A program made the translations under genes and the position numbers. The notes under the pieces are model-generated. The model was not told the DNA's origin and did no database searches. It saw only the letters and a list, made by a program, of their open reading frames with translations. Below are positions 16,641-26,788 of a stretch of DNA of 64,000 nt, piece by piece. The stretch is from an uncultured Acidobacteriota bacterium. GTDB lineage: Bacteria; Acidobacteriota; Terriglobia; Terriglobales; Acidobacteriaceae. The stretch lies in NCBI GenBank assembly GCA_903851035.1, contig CAINND010000060.1:62001-126000 (forward strand), written 5' to 3'. Each line of letters starts with the position of its first letter. Position 1 is the first letter of the stretch.

Positions 16641-17786
16641 CTAACGCTTCTTCCGCTCGGCCACCACTTGCCCGTAAACCTCCAGCATGCGGCCAACGCT
16701 CACATCCCAGCGGAAGCGCTGCGCCTGCTCGAGTCCGGCGGCTTTCATCTTTTCGCGCAGCCCCTGGTCGGTAAGGACCCTTTGCAGGGCGCGGCTGATC
16801 TCAAAAACATTTTCCGGATTCACCATCATCGCCGCCTGCCCCACCACCTCCGGCAAGGCCGTTGTGTTGGCCGCCACCACGGGCGTACCGTGTGCCATGG
16901 CTTCCAGCGGAGGCAACCCGAAGCCCTCATACAGCGAGGGGAAGACGAAGACCTTGGCCATATCGAAAAAGACGCGCAGCACTTCAATAGGCACGTAGCC
17001 CAAAAAGCGCACCTCGTGCTGCATGCCGCTGCGGATGACCGCGCGCCGTATGTCCGGATTCTTGCTGACCTCGTCGCCGATGATGATGAGCTTGAGGTCG
17101 GGATAGGCGTCGCCCTTGGCCAGTTCGCCTTTCAGTGCCGAAAACGCCTCGATGATGCGCGCCACGTTTTTATGCGGACTGATGCGTCCGGCGTAGAGCA
17201 GAAAGGGCGCGTCCAACTGGTAGCGTCCGCGGATGTTGGCCTGCTCCTCGGGCGTGGCGTGCCCACGCAGAAAGCTGTCATCCAGTGCGTTGTAAACGAC
17301 TTCTATCTTTTCCGCCGGCACGCCAAAATGCCGCGCCACATCCTTCTTGGTGAACTGCGAGACGGCGAAGATGCGCGACGCATTGCGCATCACCTGGCGT
17401 GTCATGTAGGCATGCGTCACCCGGCTCACCGGATTGTTGGTGCGCGCCCGGTACATGTAATCCAGCAGGTCGTGCACGGTCAGCACGTAGGGGGCGTGGA
17501 TGAACAGGGGCCGCCAGAAGGTGTGTGGTATGTGCAGCAGGTCCACTTCGTGCGAGTTGATGACCCTCTGCATCTCCATGTAATTGGCAAAGCTGGCTTC
17601 GCGATGCTGCAAGGGCAGAAAGTGAAAGTTGGCGGGCAGTTCGCCAAGCTGCTCAAAGCGCGCCGCCGAGCCCACCAGGTAGTACTCGTTGACCGAGTCA
17701 ATGCGGCCAAACGTGCGCACCACGTTGCGGATATAGGTGGCCAGGCCGAACTCGTAGAGCCGGCGAATGTCGATGGCGATGCGCAT
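16641..17786 (-). CDS. Family 4 glycosyltransferase
   Basis: The 381-residue protein has the GT-B fold pattern of GT4 retaining transferases: N-terminal MRIAIDIRRL, domain 2 start FLLYAGRISPHKN, and the donor-binding motif PSLYEGFGLPPLEAMAHGTPVV with the conserved E-x7-E. It should transfer a sugar from a nucleotide donor to a cell-surface glycan or lipid; specificity cannot be told. No signal peptide or membrane helix is seen. It is convergent with the pilin gene and not obviously in an operon with the esterase upstream (48 bp gap, same strand). Confidence 0.92.
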   Translation of the reverse strand: MRIAIDIRRLYEFGLATYIRNVVRTFGRIDSVNEYYLVGSAARFEQLGELPANFHFLPLQHREASFANYMEMQRVINSHEVDLLHIPHTFWRPLFIHAPYVLTVHDLLDYMYRARTNNPVSRVTHAYMTRQVMRNASRIFAVSQFTKKDVARHFGVPAEKIEVVYNALDDSFLRGHATPEEQANIRGRYQLDAPFLLYAGRISPHKNVARIIEAFSALKGELAKGDAYPDLKLIIIGDEVSKNPDIRRAVIRSGMQHEVRFLGYVPIEVLRVFFDMAKVFVFPSLYEGFGLPPLEAMAHGTPVVAANTTALPEVVGQAAMMVNPENVFEISRALQRVLTDQGLREKMKAAGLEQAQRFRWDVSVGRMLEVYGQVVAERKKR

Positions 17787-17834
17787 GTATTCAGTTTACC
17801 CGCTGAGGACGCGAGCGGCCTTGAATTTTCGCAT

Positions 17835-18767
17835 CTACCCGCGGCGCGGCATGGCCACCGCGCCCGTCATGGACTCCGCCCACTCCATGAACAGTTCCAG
17901 CCAGTGGTCACTGGGGCGGTGGTAGTTCAGTGAGCCGAAGCCGTGCTGTCCGCGGGCGAAGATGTGCATTTCCACCGGCACTTTCTCGCGCTTCCATAGC
18001 TCATACAATGGCAAGGCGCAGCGCTCCGGCTGCACCAGGTCGTCATCATCGGCCCAGGCCATGAATAGCGGCGGCAGGTCCGGCACGCGCTCCGGCAGCC
18101 GGGGCGGTTTTACGCCGTAAATGCAGCCGGTAAAATCCGGACGGCTCTCCAGGCTGTGCTCCAGGCTCAGGCGCGTGGCAATGTATCCTCCGGCGGAAAA
18201 ACCAAGGATGCCAATACGGTTTGCCGCCACATGGAATTCTCCGGCACGCTGGCGCACCAGCGTCATCGCCCGCTGTGCATCGGCCAGCACCATGGCGCCA
18301 ATTTCATCTTCCAGCGACTTCTCCCAGCCGGGCCGCGAGAGTCGTTGATCTGCCTCCTGATGCCATGTCTCTTTGCGTGAGGCAATCAGGCGGTACTTCA
18401 GCAGAAAGACCGTAAAGCCCCGGGCCAGTAATTTCTGCGCCGTGTCATCGCCCTCATTCGCCATGCTCAAAAAGTAAAAGGCACCGCCTGGTACCAGCAT
18501 CACGGCCATGCCGTTGGGCTGCGCTGGACGATAGGCCAGCACCTGTGGGCGGGTCACGTTGCGATAAATGTGATTATCGCCATCCGCCTCGTACACCTCT
18601 TGCTGCGCCCACTGTTCTGAGCCTGGCGCCGGGCCGTCGTACAAAGGAATGACCTGCGGCGGGGGCAAAGCCGGAAGAGCGTGAGATTCAGGTGTGGCGG
18701 CCAGCGCGTGCGGGGCAAAAGGCAAAGCGCTTAAGAGTGCAATCAGACGGCGGCGGGAGAGCGGCAT
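17835..18767 (-). CDS. Exported alpha/beta hydrolase (esterase/lipase type)
   Basis: The 310-residue protein starts PLSRRRLIALLSALPF, a Tat-like signal, with AAGGAGG just upstream of ATG 18767. The mature part has the oxyanion segment VPGGAF, the nucleophile elbow GFSAGG, a probable acid in WADDDDLV and the His in RGQHGFG. This is the BD-FAE/acetyl-xylan-esterase-like pattern that hydrolyses ester bonds of polysaccharide acetates or small esters. An aryl esterase is also possible. Confidence 0.88.
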   Translation of the reverse strand: MPLSRRRLIALLSALPFAPHALAATPESHALPALPPPQVIPLYDGPAPGSEQWAQQEVYEADGDNHIYRNVTRPQVLAYRPAQPNGMAVMLVPGGAFYFLSMANEGDDTAQKLLARGFTVFLLKYRLIASRKETWHQEADQRLSRPGWEKSLEDEIGAMVLADAQRAMTLVRQRAGEFHVAANRIGILGFSAGGYIATRLSLEHSLESRPDFTGCIYGVKPPRLPERVPDLPPLFMAWADDDDLVQPERCALPLYELWKREKVPVEMHIFARGQHGFGSLNYHRPSDHWLELFMEWAESMTGAVAMPRRG

Positions 18768-18844
18768 CAGGCCTCCTTCTCGGAATGCCAACAGTGTAGC
18801 CCGTAGCTCCTGCTTTCGCCCGGCGATTTTGCCGCAGTATATGG

Positions 18845-18875
18845 ACAAAAACAAAGGCGCGGCCGAAGCCGCGCC
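18845..18875 (-). terminator. Terminator of glyA
   Basis: On the minus strand an 8-bp GGCGCGGC/GCCGCGCC stem with a four-base loop (TTCG) is followed by TTTGTTTTTG. It starts about 20 bases past the glyA stop codon. Confidence 0.85.
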
Positions 18876-18893
18876 CCGTGTAAACCAGTGCCT

Positions 18894-20192
18894 TTATGCG
18901 TGTACGGCCTCGGCCTGATGCAGCTTGCGGCGCTCCGGGTAGAGCGGGAACTGCTCGCAGAGGTCGAACACTTCCTTGCGGATTTTGGTCAGCGCGGCCT
19001 CGTCGTTGCGCTGCTCCAGTGCGCGGACAATCCAGTGCGAGATCTGCTTCATCTCGGCTTCCTTCATGCCGCGCGTGGTCATCGCCGGCGTTCCCAGTCG
19101 GATGCCGCTGGGCTTCATCGGCGGGTTCTGATCAAACGGAATCGCGTTCTTGTTCACCGTGATGCCGGCCACGCCGAGCGCCTTTTCCGCCTCGCTGCCG
19201 AATATGCCCTTGCTGAACACATCCACCAGCATCAGGTGCGTGTCCGTGCCGCCGCTGATGATGCGGTAGCCTTCCGAGGCCAGCTCCGTGGCCAGCACCT
19301 TGGCGTTGGCCACAATCTGCGCGGCGTATTGCTTGAACGTGGGCTGCAGCGCCTCCTGAAAGCAGACGGCCTTGGCGGCCACCACGTGCACCAGCGGACC
19401 ACCCTGGCAGCCGGGGAAGACCGACTTGTCAATCGCCGCCGCGAACTCCTGCTTGCTCAGAATCATTCCCGAGCGCGGCCCGCGCAGCGTTTTGTGCGTG
19501 GTGGTGGTCACAATATGCGCGTGCGGCACCGGAGAAGGATGCGCCCCGCCGGCCACCAGTCCCGCAAAGTGCGCCATGTCCACCAGCAACAGCGCGCCCA
19601 CCTTGTCGGCAATCTGCCGCATGCGGGCAAAATCAATAATTCTCGGATAGGCCGAGCCGCCGCCAATGATGAGCTTGGGCTGCTCCTGTATGGCCGTCCG
19701 CTCCATCTCGTCGTAGTCCAGCGTCTCGGTTTCTTTGGTCACGCCGTAGCTGACAACCTTGTATGTCTTGCCGCTGAAGCTGAGCTTGTGGCCGTGCGTC
19801 AGGTGTCCGCCGTGCGCCAGGTCCAGGCCCATGATCGTGTCACCCGGCTGGATGACCGCGGCGTAGGCGGCCATGTTGGCGGAGCTGCCGGAGTGCGGCT
19901 GCACGTTCACGGCCTCGGCGCCGAACAACAGCTTGGCGCGGTCGCGCGCCAGGTTCTCCACCACGTCGGCATACACGCATCCGCCGTAGTAGCGCTTGGC
20001 CGGATAGCCCTCGGCGTACTTGTTGGTGAAGACCGATCCGGTGGCTTCCAGCACAGCCTCGCTGACAAAGTTCTCCGAGGCAATCAGCTCCAGCCCATCG
20101 TGCTGACGGGTCTCCTCGTGGGCAATGGCCTGCGCAACTTCGGGGTCAACCGCGCTCAACGCGCGAGACATGCTGGCAGATGAATTCGACAT
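18894..20192 (-). CDS. glyA: Serine hydroxymethyltransferase
   Basis: This 432-residue PLP enzyme interconverts serine and glycine with tetrahydrofolate. Diagnostic segments: [14 protein letters not shown] near the N-terminus, [34 protein letters not shown], and the PLP-lysine segment [16 protein letters not shown]. Length is slightly above the usual 415-420. ATG 20192 follows GAGGAG; a start ten codons upstream exists but lacks a ribosome binding site. It has its own terminator. No glycine riboswitch was recognised in the short upstream region. Confidence 0.97.
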   Translation of the reverse strand: MSNSSASMSRALSAVDPEVAQAIAHEETRQHDGLELIASENFVSEAVLEATGSVFTNKYAEGYPAKRYYGGCVYADVVENLARDRAKLLFGAEAVNVQPHSGSSANMAAYAAVIQPGDTIMGLDLAHGGHLTHGHKLSFSGKTYKVVSYGVTKETETLDYDEMERTAIQEQPKLIIGGGSAYPRIIDFARMRQIADKVGALLLVDMAHFAGLVAGGAHPSPVPHAHIVTTTTHKTLRGPRSGMILSKQEFAAAIDKSVFPGCQGGPLVHVVAAKAVCFQEALQPTFKQYAAQIVANAKVLATELASEGYRIISGGTDTHLMLVDVFSKGIFGSEAEKALGVAGITVNKNAIPFDQNPPMKPSGIRLGTPAMTTRGMKEAEMKQISHWIVRALEQRNDEAALTKIRKEVFDLCEQFPLYPERRKLHQAEAVHA

Positions 20193-20266
20193 GGCAACTC
20201 CTCGGGGAAAGTTCACTTCCATTAGGGTACGACGAAGGGGGCGGCCTGAGCAAAGCGCCTCACGCC

Positions 20267-21031
20267 TTATCGCACAGCCCGCTCCACCGCCGGACGCAGC
20301 AGCCGCTCCATCAACTCATAGCCCGCATGGTTGGGATGCACGCCGTCCTCGCTCAACTCGCGCTTCATTCCGCCCTCCGGCGTGGACATTGCCATGTGCA
20401 GGTCAACGTACAGATGCCCATTTGCGGCAGCATACTCGCCGAGCCAGCGGTTCAACTCAACAATCTTCGGCGCCGGCTGCCGCCCAGGCCGCCATCCGTA
20501 CTCCGCGGCGGGCAGCACGCTCACCAGTACCACTCGGATGTGATGCGCCCGCGCCAGCTCGGCCATGGTGGCCAGGTTGCCCTCAATCGCCTCCAGCGTC
20601 ACCTCGCCCGTGTTGCCAGCAATATCGTTGGTCCCGGCCAGCAGCACCACGGCCTTGGGCTGCAAGGCAATCACATCCTGGCGGAAGCGCACCAGCATCT
20701 GCGCCGTGGTCTGCCCGCTGATGCCGCGATTGAGATACGGCCGCCCGGCAAAGAACGCGCCCATCTCCGGACCTTGCGGCTGCACCGTGCCGCGCCAGCC
20801 CTCGGTGATGGAGTCGCCCATGAAGACCACGCGGCGCTCACCCGGTGCCGGTGCCGCTACTTTCGCGTTGGCCAGCCGGAAGCGTCCCAGCTCGGCCCAG
20901 TCGTTGTGCAGCAACCGCTCGTGCTCCACCTCCCACGCCGATTGCGGCACGGGCTGGCACGGAGTGGTCTGCGCCCACATTGGCGCACTCATCAGCAAAC
21001 CTAGTGCAAGCATCAATAGACGTTGTCTCAT
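20267..21031 (-). CDS. Exported SGNH/GDSL hydrolase
   Basis: The 254-residue protein has a signal peptide (cleavage near MWAQ) and the four SGNH blocks in order: GDSITEGW (Ser), GISGQTT (Gly), AGTNDI (Asn) and [10 protein letters not shown] (Asp/His pair). Members are esterases, lipases or carbohydrate acetyl-esterases acting outside the cytoplasm. No partner gene gives the substrate; glyA lies about 75 bp downstream on the same strand. Confidence 0.92.
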   Translation of the reverse strand: MRQRLLMLALGLLMSAPMWAQTTPCQPVPQSAWEVEHERLLHNDWAELGRFRLANAKVAAPAPGERRVVFMGDSITEGWRGTVQPQGPEMGAFFAGRPYLNRGISGQTTAQMLVRFRQDVIALQPKAVVLLAGTNDIAGNTGEVTLEAIEGNLATMAELARAHHIRVVLVSVLPAAEYGWRPGRQPAPKIVELNRWLGEYAAANGHLYVDLHMAMSTPEGGMKRELSEDGVHPNHAGYELMERLLRPAVERAVR

Positions 21032-21261
21032 CGTTGGGAACCTTAATGTTGGGTCGGTCTGCGCCAGCCAATCGGCACTCGCAGGCCCAGCACAAAAGAC
21101 TACGCTCCGCGCGGGCGGGCTTCAACGGTAACGCAGGCACTCGCACTCGTATTTCCCGCAAATTTACCGGAACGCAGTATCCACGCTTCCGGCTTTGGAG
21201 TAAGCTTTCTCCACTTTCGGTCGTGGGGACCGTTCTCACCATCCATTCAAGGAGGACAAGG

Positions 21262-21816
21262 ATGACAAACAGATTGCTTCGCTCCGTCGCCCTGCTATGC
21301 CTGATGCTGGCCATCACGCTTAGCGCCACGGCGGCCACCACCATTCGCATCACCGTCACCGGCACAAAACAGGGAGCCTTTAAGGGCGACGTCAACTCCC
21401 GCCTCGGCGCCGGCGGCATCAGCGTGCTGCGCTTCGAGTACTCCGTCACCTCGCCGCGCAATCCCACCACCGGAATGGCCAGCGGCAAGAATCAGCACAG
21501 CCCGGTCACCATCACCAAGCCCTGGGGACCAAGCTCGGTGCAGTTCTACCAGGCGCTGGCCACCAATGAAGTTCTGCGCACGGTGGTCATCGAATTTTTC
21601 AAGCCCGATGCCGGCGGCCGTCTCACGGCCTTCCAGACCATCCGGCTGACCAACGCCAGCGTGGCCAAGATCTTCCAGTATGTAGGTGTATCGCCCTCAG
21701 CCGGCGTGACGCCGCAGGACGCTGAACTGGAGGACATCAGCTTCAGCTTCCAGAAGATTGACATTGAAAACACCGAGGCCGGGAAGGTTGCCGTCAGCGA
21801 CGACTGGTCGCAGTAG
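21262..21816 (+). CDS. Exported Hcp-family (type VI secretion tube-like) protein
   Basis: The 184-residue protein has the Hcp1/DUF796 pattern: KGDVN, a central HSPVTITKPWG, then FYQALATNEVL, VVIEFF, and the C-terminal LEDISFSFQKIDIENTEAG. Hcp forms hexameric rings stacked into the type VI secretion tube. Unusually, this copy has a clear Sec signal peptide (LLRSVALLCLMLAITLSATAA), so it would be exported rather than loaded in the cytoplasm. AAGGAGG precedes ATG 21262. No other type VI gene is nearby, so a conventional role is doubtful. Confidence 0.82.
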   Translation: MTNRLLRSVALLCLMLAITLSATAATTIRITVTGTKQGAFKGDVNSRLGAGGISVLRFEYSVTSPRNPTTGMASGKNQHSPVTITKPWGPSSVQFYQALATNEVLRTVVIEFFKPDAGGRLTAFQTIRLTNASVAKIFQYVGVSPSAGVTPQDAELEDISFSFQKIDIENTEAGKVAVSDDWSQ

Positions 21817-21836
21817 GCCGTCACCATGCAGAGATC

Positions 21837-21867
21837 GCCCCGGGGCCACCGCTCCGGGGCTTTTGCT
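21837..21867 (+). terminator. Terminator after the Hcp-like gene
   Basis: Stem GCCCCGG/CCGGGGC with a ten-base loop followed by TTTTGCTTT. It also lies at the 3' end of the convergent membrane glycosyltransferase. Confidence 0.8.
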
Positions 21868-23622
21868 TTAGCGCGGCAGGCGAATCAGGCTGATGGGTAC
21901 CGTGCGGTCACGCACAAAGACCGTCAGGTCGGAGTAGCTCTCGTCGCGGCGGTAGGTGGCGCTGCGCTGGATGTAGTAGCTGACGATTCCCATGCGCGTG
22001 AAGTCGTTCTTCAGGAAGATCAGTACATCAGGATCGTGCTGCTGAAAGCGCAGCAGCAACTCGGGCAGGCGGCTGGGCGCGAATAGGTTGCCGGAATCCC
22101 ACAGCAGCGGCATGCCACTCAGTGGAGGCCGCGCCATCGCCGCATACTCAAACTCCATGCGTGGACCAAAAAAGATGCGCTCTCCTGGATGCACGTCGAG
22201 CACCTGCCGCACCTCAGTCTGTACGCGGCGCAACCTGGGCGCCGCCTCAAGTCCATCCAGGAAACCGCCCTGCACTTTTACCGTGGCGGCCGGCTCGTAG
22301 AACATCGCTTCGCCAATTCCCCATATGCGCAGATGAATTGCCGAAAAGTACACGCTCATCAGCAGGAATCCCGCGAGCCATCCCACAAGCCATGGGCTGC
22401 GTAGGCGATAGGTCGTACCGCTGTTTGCCGCCTCCCACGGACGCAGGTTGAGCAGCAACACGGCCAGCAGCAGTAGCGATAAATCCGTGTGCTTCCACTC
22501 CGCGTTGGTAGCGCCCATCAGCAATGAGGCGACTCCTGCAATGGCGCAGGCAGCTACGGGACGAAGATCGCGCGGACGGCGGCAGAGCGCAGCCAGCATC
22601 GCCGCGGCAAAGCCCAACGCGCACAAAAATAGCAGTACGATCTGCAGGTCGCGCTCCGGCCATACCCCCTGGCGCAGCGGCAGCAGGCTGAAAACGTTGC
22701 CGCGCAACGATGCGACCTCGGCGTAAGACGCAAGCAGAGGGCGCAGGGGCATTTGCGCAAAGCGGCAGATGCCTGCAGCAAGCAAAACGCCAAAACACAT
22801 CGCCAGCGCCGCACGCGCGCGCCACCCGGGCACAGGCCTCCAAAAGAACAACACAACCAGTGCCAGGATGGGCAGCGTGTTGGGCTTGGCCGCCAGCACC
22901 ATGCCAATTGCGATGGCAAGGCTAAGCCATGCCGATGTCAGTTCCGGCCGCTCAAGGCAAACCAGCACCGATAGGAATACCAGCGTGGCCAGCACGATGC
23001 TGGTGTTGTTGTACCACCAGAAGGGGCAGCTCACCATGGTGCAGAGCTCAACCATCACTGTCAGCAGCAGTGCCCACTCGCGCGGCAACCGCAGCCGCCG
23101 CAGCAGCCAGTACATCCACAGGGTGGTGACGGCGGTAAATCCGGCGGAGAGCCATTGCAGGGCTCCCCAGCGCAGGCCGAACAGCATCCCATCGGCACGG
23201 ATTCCAGCCATGAAGAAAGGTGGCACCGTGCAGAGAAAGTCTGCATACGGACGCATTCCCTGCCGGTAGCAGGCGGCAGCGTGCGCCACCAACCCCTCGT
23301 CAAAACCGCCAAACTGATGCATGCCCAGGCGATACACGGCAGCGCCAAGCAGCGGCACAGCCAGCAGGATCAGCCAGCGGGATTGCAAAAAGCGCGGCGT
23401 GCGCAGTCGCTCTCCAAAACCGGCATAGAGGGCAATGATGGCCAGCGTGGAGAAAAGGACGAATGCGTATTCCGAAACCTGAATGGCCTCCATGCGCACC
23501 ATGGGCATCAGAAATGCCCGGTAGCGCAGGGCGGCCACGGCCAGTACAAAGCTGACGCCAGCCACGCGCAGGGCGGAGCCTTTACTCCACGCAAATGTGG
23601 CGCGCGTCCGGCTGTTCAGCAT
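21868..23622 (-). CDS. Polytopic membrane glycosyltransferase-like protein (GT-C type)
   Basis: The 584-residue protein has about ten hydrophobic helices. An acidic first periplasmic-loop motif, QFGGFDEGLVAHAAACYRQG, resembles the catalytic loop of GT-C (GT39/GT83-like) enzymes that use polyprenyl-phosphate sugars, with a later YADF. A soluble C-terminal region of about 150 residues ends with an arginine-rich tail. It probably transfers a sugar to a lipid or protein on the periplasmic face. Family and acceptor are uncertain. Confidence 0.75.
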   Translation of the reverse strand: MLNSRTRATFAWSKGSALRVAGVSFVLAVAALRYRAFLMPMVRMEAIQVSEYAFVLFSTLAIIALYAGFGERLRTPRFLQSRWLILLAVPLLGAAVYRLGMHQFGGFDEGLVAHAAACYRQGMRPYADFLCTVPPFFMAGIRADGMLFGLRWGALQWLSAGFTAVTTLWMYWLLRRLRLPREWALLLTVMVELCTMVSCPFWWYNNTSIVLATLVFLSVLVCLERPELTSAWLSLAIAIGMVLAAKPNTLPILALVVLFFWRPVPGWRARAALAMCFGVLLAAGICRFAQMPLRPLLASYAEVASLRGNVFSLLPLRQGVWPERDLQIVLLFLCALGFAAAMLAALCRRPRDLRPVAACAIAGVASLLMGATNAEWKHTDLSLLLLAVLLLNLRPWEAANSGTTYRLRSPWLVGWLAGFLLMSVYFSAIHLRIWGIGEAMFYEPAATVKVQGGFLDGLEAAPRLRRVQTEVRQVLDVHPGERIFFGPRMEFEYAAMARPPLSGMPLLWDSGNLFAPSRLPELLLRFQQHDPDVLIFLKNDFTRMGIVSYYIQRSATYRRDESYSDLTVFVRDRTVPISLIRLPR

Positions 23623-23676
23623 GTCAGGATGATTCCACAGCCCGTGGCGGGGCGCAATAAACGCGCGGGTACCGGA

Positions 23677-24123
23677 CTAGGTGCGGGCCTTTTCGATCTC
23701 TGCAATCTTGGTGATGCGCCCGGTGTGGCGCCCGCCGGAGAACGGCGTGTCCAGCCAGATCTGCACAATGTGCATGGCATCGGCCTCGTCCAGGATGCGC
23801 GCGCCCATGGTCAGCACGTTCAGGTCGTTGTGCTCGCGGGACATCTGCGCCTCATAGGCACTGCTGATATTGGCCGCCCGAATCCCCGGAACCTTATTGG
23901 CGGCAATCGCCATGCCGATGCCCGATCCGCATACTAGGATGCCGCGCTCGGCCCGCCCGGCGCTTACGTCCTCGGCCACGCGCTGGGCAAAGTCGGGGTA
24001 GTCCACCGAATCGGATGTGTTGGTGCCTTCGTCCAGCACAAGGTGTCCGCGCTCCATCACATACTGGCGGATGCGGTCCTTCAGCAGATATCCGGCGTGA
24101 TCGGCTCCAAGGGCTAGCTTCAT
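23677..24123 (-). CDS. rpiB: Ribose-5-phosphate isomerase B
   Basis: The 148-residue protein begins MKLALGADHAGY and contains YPDFA, the catalytic CGSGIGMAIAANK and REHNDLNVLTMGAR, all RpiB hallmarks. It interconverts ribose 5-phosphate and ribulose 5-phosphate. ATG 24123 follows GGAG three to four bases upstream; longer in-frame starts have no ribosome binding site. LacAB-type galactose isomerases are related, but length and residues favour RpiB. Confidence 0.95.
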   Translation of the reverse strand: MKLALGADHAGYLLKDRIRQYVMERGHLVLDEGTNTSDSVDYPDFAQRVAEDVSAGRAERGILVCGSGIGMAIAANKVPGIRAANISSAYEAQMSREHNDLNVLTMGARILDEADAMHIVQIWLDTPFSGGRHTGRITKIAEIEKART

Positions 24124-24176
24124 GCACTCCATTGTAATAAAGCCCGCGCTGGCGGCCAAAGGAAAAAAGCTTTTGC

Positions 24177-25370
24177 CTAGCTGGTGGCCTGTAATTCTCC
24201 GGCCGTCACCGCATTCCCCTCGGGATAGGCGCGGTTAAAGGCCTTGGCCACAAAGCGCGTTACCAGGTAGCCATCCATGTACTTGTAGGGTGATTCGCCC
24301 AGTGTGTAGTGGCCGCAGGGTAGTTTGCGGATCTCGGCCTGCATGCGGCGGGCGCGGAATTCACTGGCGATGCGCTCGCTGAACTCGGGCAGAAACGTCC
24401 GGTCGTAGGCCGTGTGGATCATCAGCACCTGCTTGGGCCAGCGCTCAAAGTTGTCAAAGTAATGCATCGGGCTTACGGCGGCCAGCGCGTGGCGCAGCTC
24501 GTCGGCGTTCAGCTCCGGCTCAATGCCCGCCTTCACGTGACGCGTGCTGTAACCGGTCCACACCACGTCGCCAAAGTAGGTGCTGGCATGGTTGAAGATG
24601 TTTACCCGCAGCCGCGCGTCGTGCGCGCTGGCAATAAACGCATAGCAGGAGCCCAAACTCGTGCCCAGTACGCCGAACTCCTTGTAGCCCTGCTGCTCCA
24701 GCCAATCCAGGCAGCAGCGGATGTCGATGATTCCCTGCCGCGCGGCGTGGATGGTGCGGCCGATGTTGCTGCTCACACTGTAGTCGGCGCGATGCAGTTC
24801 GCCGGGCATGCGAATGTCGTGATACGGCATGCTGAGCCGCAAGGTGCTGACGCCAAAAAACTTGAAGAGGTTAGCAAAGGCGTTGTGGCTCAGCGCGTCG
24901 CCGTTCCACTGCGGAATGATGATCATCGCACGCTTGGGTTTGCCCTTGGCCGCCGGTGCGGGAAACCAGCGCGCGTTCACCACGTCATTTTCCGGATATG
25001 GCGAGCGCACCGGCGAGGTGAAGCGCAGAAATGTTCCAAACTGTCCCTGGTAGGGCGCGTCGTCCACCTCGGGATTGGCGTGGCTGCCCGTGCCGTGCAC
25101 GCGAATCTGGCGCTGCTCCAGGCGGAAGTCCGTGGGCGTCTTGTAGCTGTAAAATTCGTCACCCTGGGCGACAAGGTGATCATTCAGCGCAAAGAAATAG
25201 CGCTTGATCTCCTCCTTGGAAGCGTCTGCCGCCGGCGGTTGCCCCGCGCCGGGAAAGTCCGCAACCCACTCCAGTCCCCACTCAAAGGGACGCACCACGC
25301 GATTGCTGTCGCGCGTCTCCAGGCGGAACTCCCAGTCGTTCATCCAGCGTGCATAACGAGTGCGAATCAT
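24177..25370 (-). CDS. Alpha/beta hydrolase, cytoplasmic, unknown substrate
   Basis: The 397-residue protein has an alpha/beta-hydrolase core in its C-terminal two thirds: strand MIIIPQWNGDA (oxyanion region), nucleophile elbow GTSLGSC and a final His in PCGHYTLGES. The 150-residue N-terminal part (YSYKTPTDFRLEQRQIR) and the QWNGDA motif recall the ABHD18/DUF2048-like group, whose substrate is unknown. It has no signal peptide. It lies between rpiB (53 bp downstream) and alr on the same strand. Confidence 0.8.
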   Translation of the reverse strand: MIRTRYARWMNDWEFRLETRDSNRVVRPFEWGLEWVADFPGAGQPPAADASKEEIKRYFFALNDHLVAQGDEFYSYKTPTDFRLEQRQIRVHGTGSHANPEVDDAPYQGQFGTFLRFTSPVRSPYPENDVVNARWFPAPAAKGKPKRAMIIIPQWNGDALSHNAFANLFKFFGVSTLRLSMPYHDIRMPGELHRADYSVSSNIGRTIHAARQGIIDIRCCLDWLEQQGYKEFGVLGTSLGSCYAFIASAHDARLRVNIFNHASTYFGDVVWTGYSTRHVKAGIEPELNADELRHALAAVSPMHYFDNFERWPKQVLMIHTAYDRTFLPEFSERIASEFRARRMQAEIRKLPCGHYTLGESPYKYMDGYLVTRFVAKAFNRAYPEGNAVTAGELQATS

Positions 25371-25518
25371 AGTAATAGGCCGATATCAGGAGTGTAACAA
25401 GCCCTCAAAGCCGGAGTGGAGAGCGGCGCAGCCACCGGCCGCAAGGGCCGCCCGAAAGGCGCCGGATGGACACTCAATGGTGCGCGGGTTGCCTTTAACT
25501 AAACCCGGGTTGCCTTCA

Positions 25519-26679
25519 CTACACGTAGATGCGCGGCACCCTCGGACTCAGCCCGCACAATATCTCGTACACAATGGTTCCGGCCCGCCGCGCCAGCTCG
25601 TCGGCGCCTACCTGGCAATGCTCGCTGCGGCCAATCAGCAGCACCTCATCGCCCAACTCCACTCCGGGCACGTCCGTCACGTCAATCATCGTCAGGTCCA
25701 TGCTGATGTTGCCGGCAATCGGCGCGTAGTGGTCGCCCACAATCACCCGTCCGCCCTTGCTCAGCGAGCGCGGGTAGCCATCGCCGTAGCCCACCGGGAT
25801 GACCGCCAGCCGCGTCGGCCGCGTGGCCCGCCAGTTGCGGTTGTAGCCCACACTGGTGCCCGGCGCAACCTCCCGCAGGGCAATGATGCGCGTCTTCCAG
25901 GTCAGCACGGGAACGACTGGCAGCACGGCCTTCTCCGCTCCCGGCCCCTCGCATTGCAGGTTATATCCATACAGCGCCAGCCCTGGACGCGCCATGTTGT
26001 TCCAAATCTCCGGCCTCGCCACGGTGGCCGCCGTGTTCGCCAAATGGCAGTAGCGCGGACGCAGCCCGGCCCCGGCCAGCACGGCGATGGCCCGCGCAAA
26101 AAGCTTGTCCTGCTCGCCCACAAAGGCCGAATCCAGCACCTCGGACTCCGCCAGGTGGCTGAAGACGCCTTCCAACTCGATGTACTTTGAATCCGCGATG
26201 CGCGCCGCGAGCCGGGGTAACTCTTCCAAACTCACGCCCAGCCGAGCCATGCCGGTATCCACCTTCAGGTGCACCGGGATGCGATGCTCAAGGCCAAGCT
26301 CGGCGGCGGCCTTCTCCAGCAACTCAATGTGCTCCAGGGTCGCAATGGCCGGGGTCAGGTTGTGCGCCAGCAACGGCCGCTCTTCGCCCCGCCAGAAGCC
26401 GGTCATCACCAGGATGGGCAGCTTCACGCCGGCCTCGCGCACGGCGATTCCCTCTTCCGTGCTGGTCACGCCCAAAAAGGTCGCGCCGGCTGCTTCCAGG
26501 GCGCGGGCGCTTTCAATCACTCCATGGCCGTAAGCGTCACACTTGATGACGCAGCACGGCGTCACGCCCGAGCCGATGTGGCGCGCCACAACTTTGTAGT
26601 TTTCAGCCAACGTGGCAAGCGATACCTCTGCCCAGTTCGGCCGCATATGCACGGAAAATTTCTGCTGTGTGGATGACAA
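25519..26679 (-). CDS. alr: Alanine racemase
   Basis: The 386-residue PLP enzyme makes D-alanine for peptidoglycan. The PLP lysine is in CVIKCDAYGHG near residue 45; the second catalytic base is Tyr in GTSVGYNRNW. Other conserved parts are LKVDTGMARLG, HLANTAAT, NMARPGLALYGY and GNISMDLTMIDVT. The start at 26679 is TTG, with AAAGG upstream; GTG 26652 and ATG 26646 are in-frame alternatives and the ATG gives a length closer to typical Alr. Confidence 0.96.
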   Translation of the reverse strand: MSSTQQKFSVHMRPNWAEVSLATLAENYKVVARHIGSGVTPCCVIKCDAYGHGVIESARALEAAGATFLGVTSTEEGIAVREAGVKLPILVMTGFWRGEERPLLAHNLTPAIATLEHIELLEKAAAELGLEHRIPVHLKVDTGMARLGVSLEELPRLAARIADSKYIELEGVFSHLAESEVLDSAFVGEQDKLFARAIAVLAGAGLRPRYCHLANTAATVARPEIWNNMARPGLALYGYNLQCEGPGAEKAVLPVVPVLTWKTRIIALREVAPGTSVGYNRNWRATRPTRLAVIPVGYGDGYPRSLSKGGRVIVGDHYAPIAGNISMDLTMIDVTDVPGVELGDEVLLIGRSEHCQVGADELARRAGTIVYEILCGLSPRVPRIYV

Positions 26680-26788
26680 GAGAATCAGACCTTTACCAAC
26701 TCAGTATAGCGCCTGATTCGGGGTGCCGGGCAAACCAGCGCGCGCGGATGTGAGGAAAAAGCAGCGGAATCCAGCCGAAACCGCCGCT

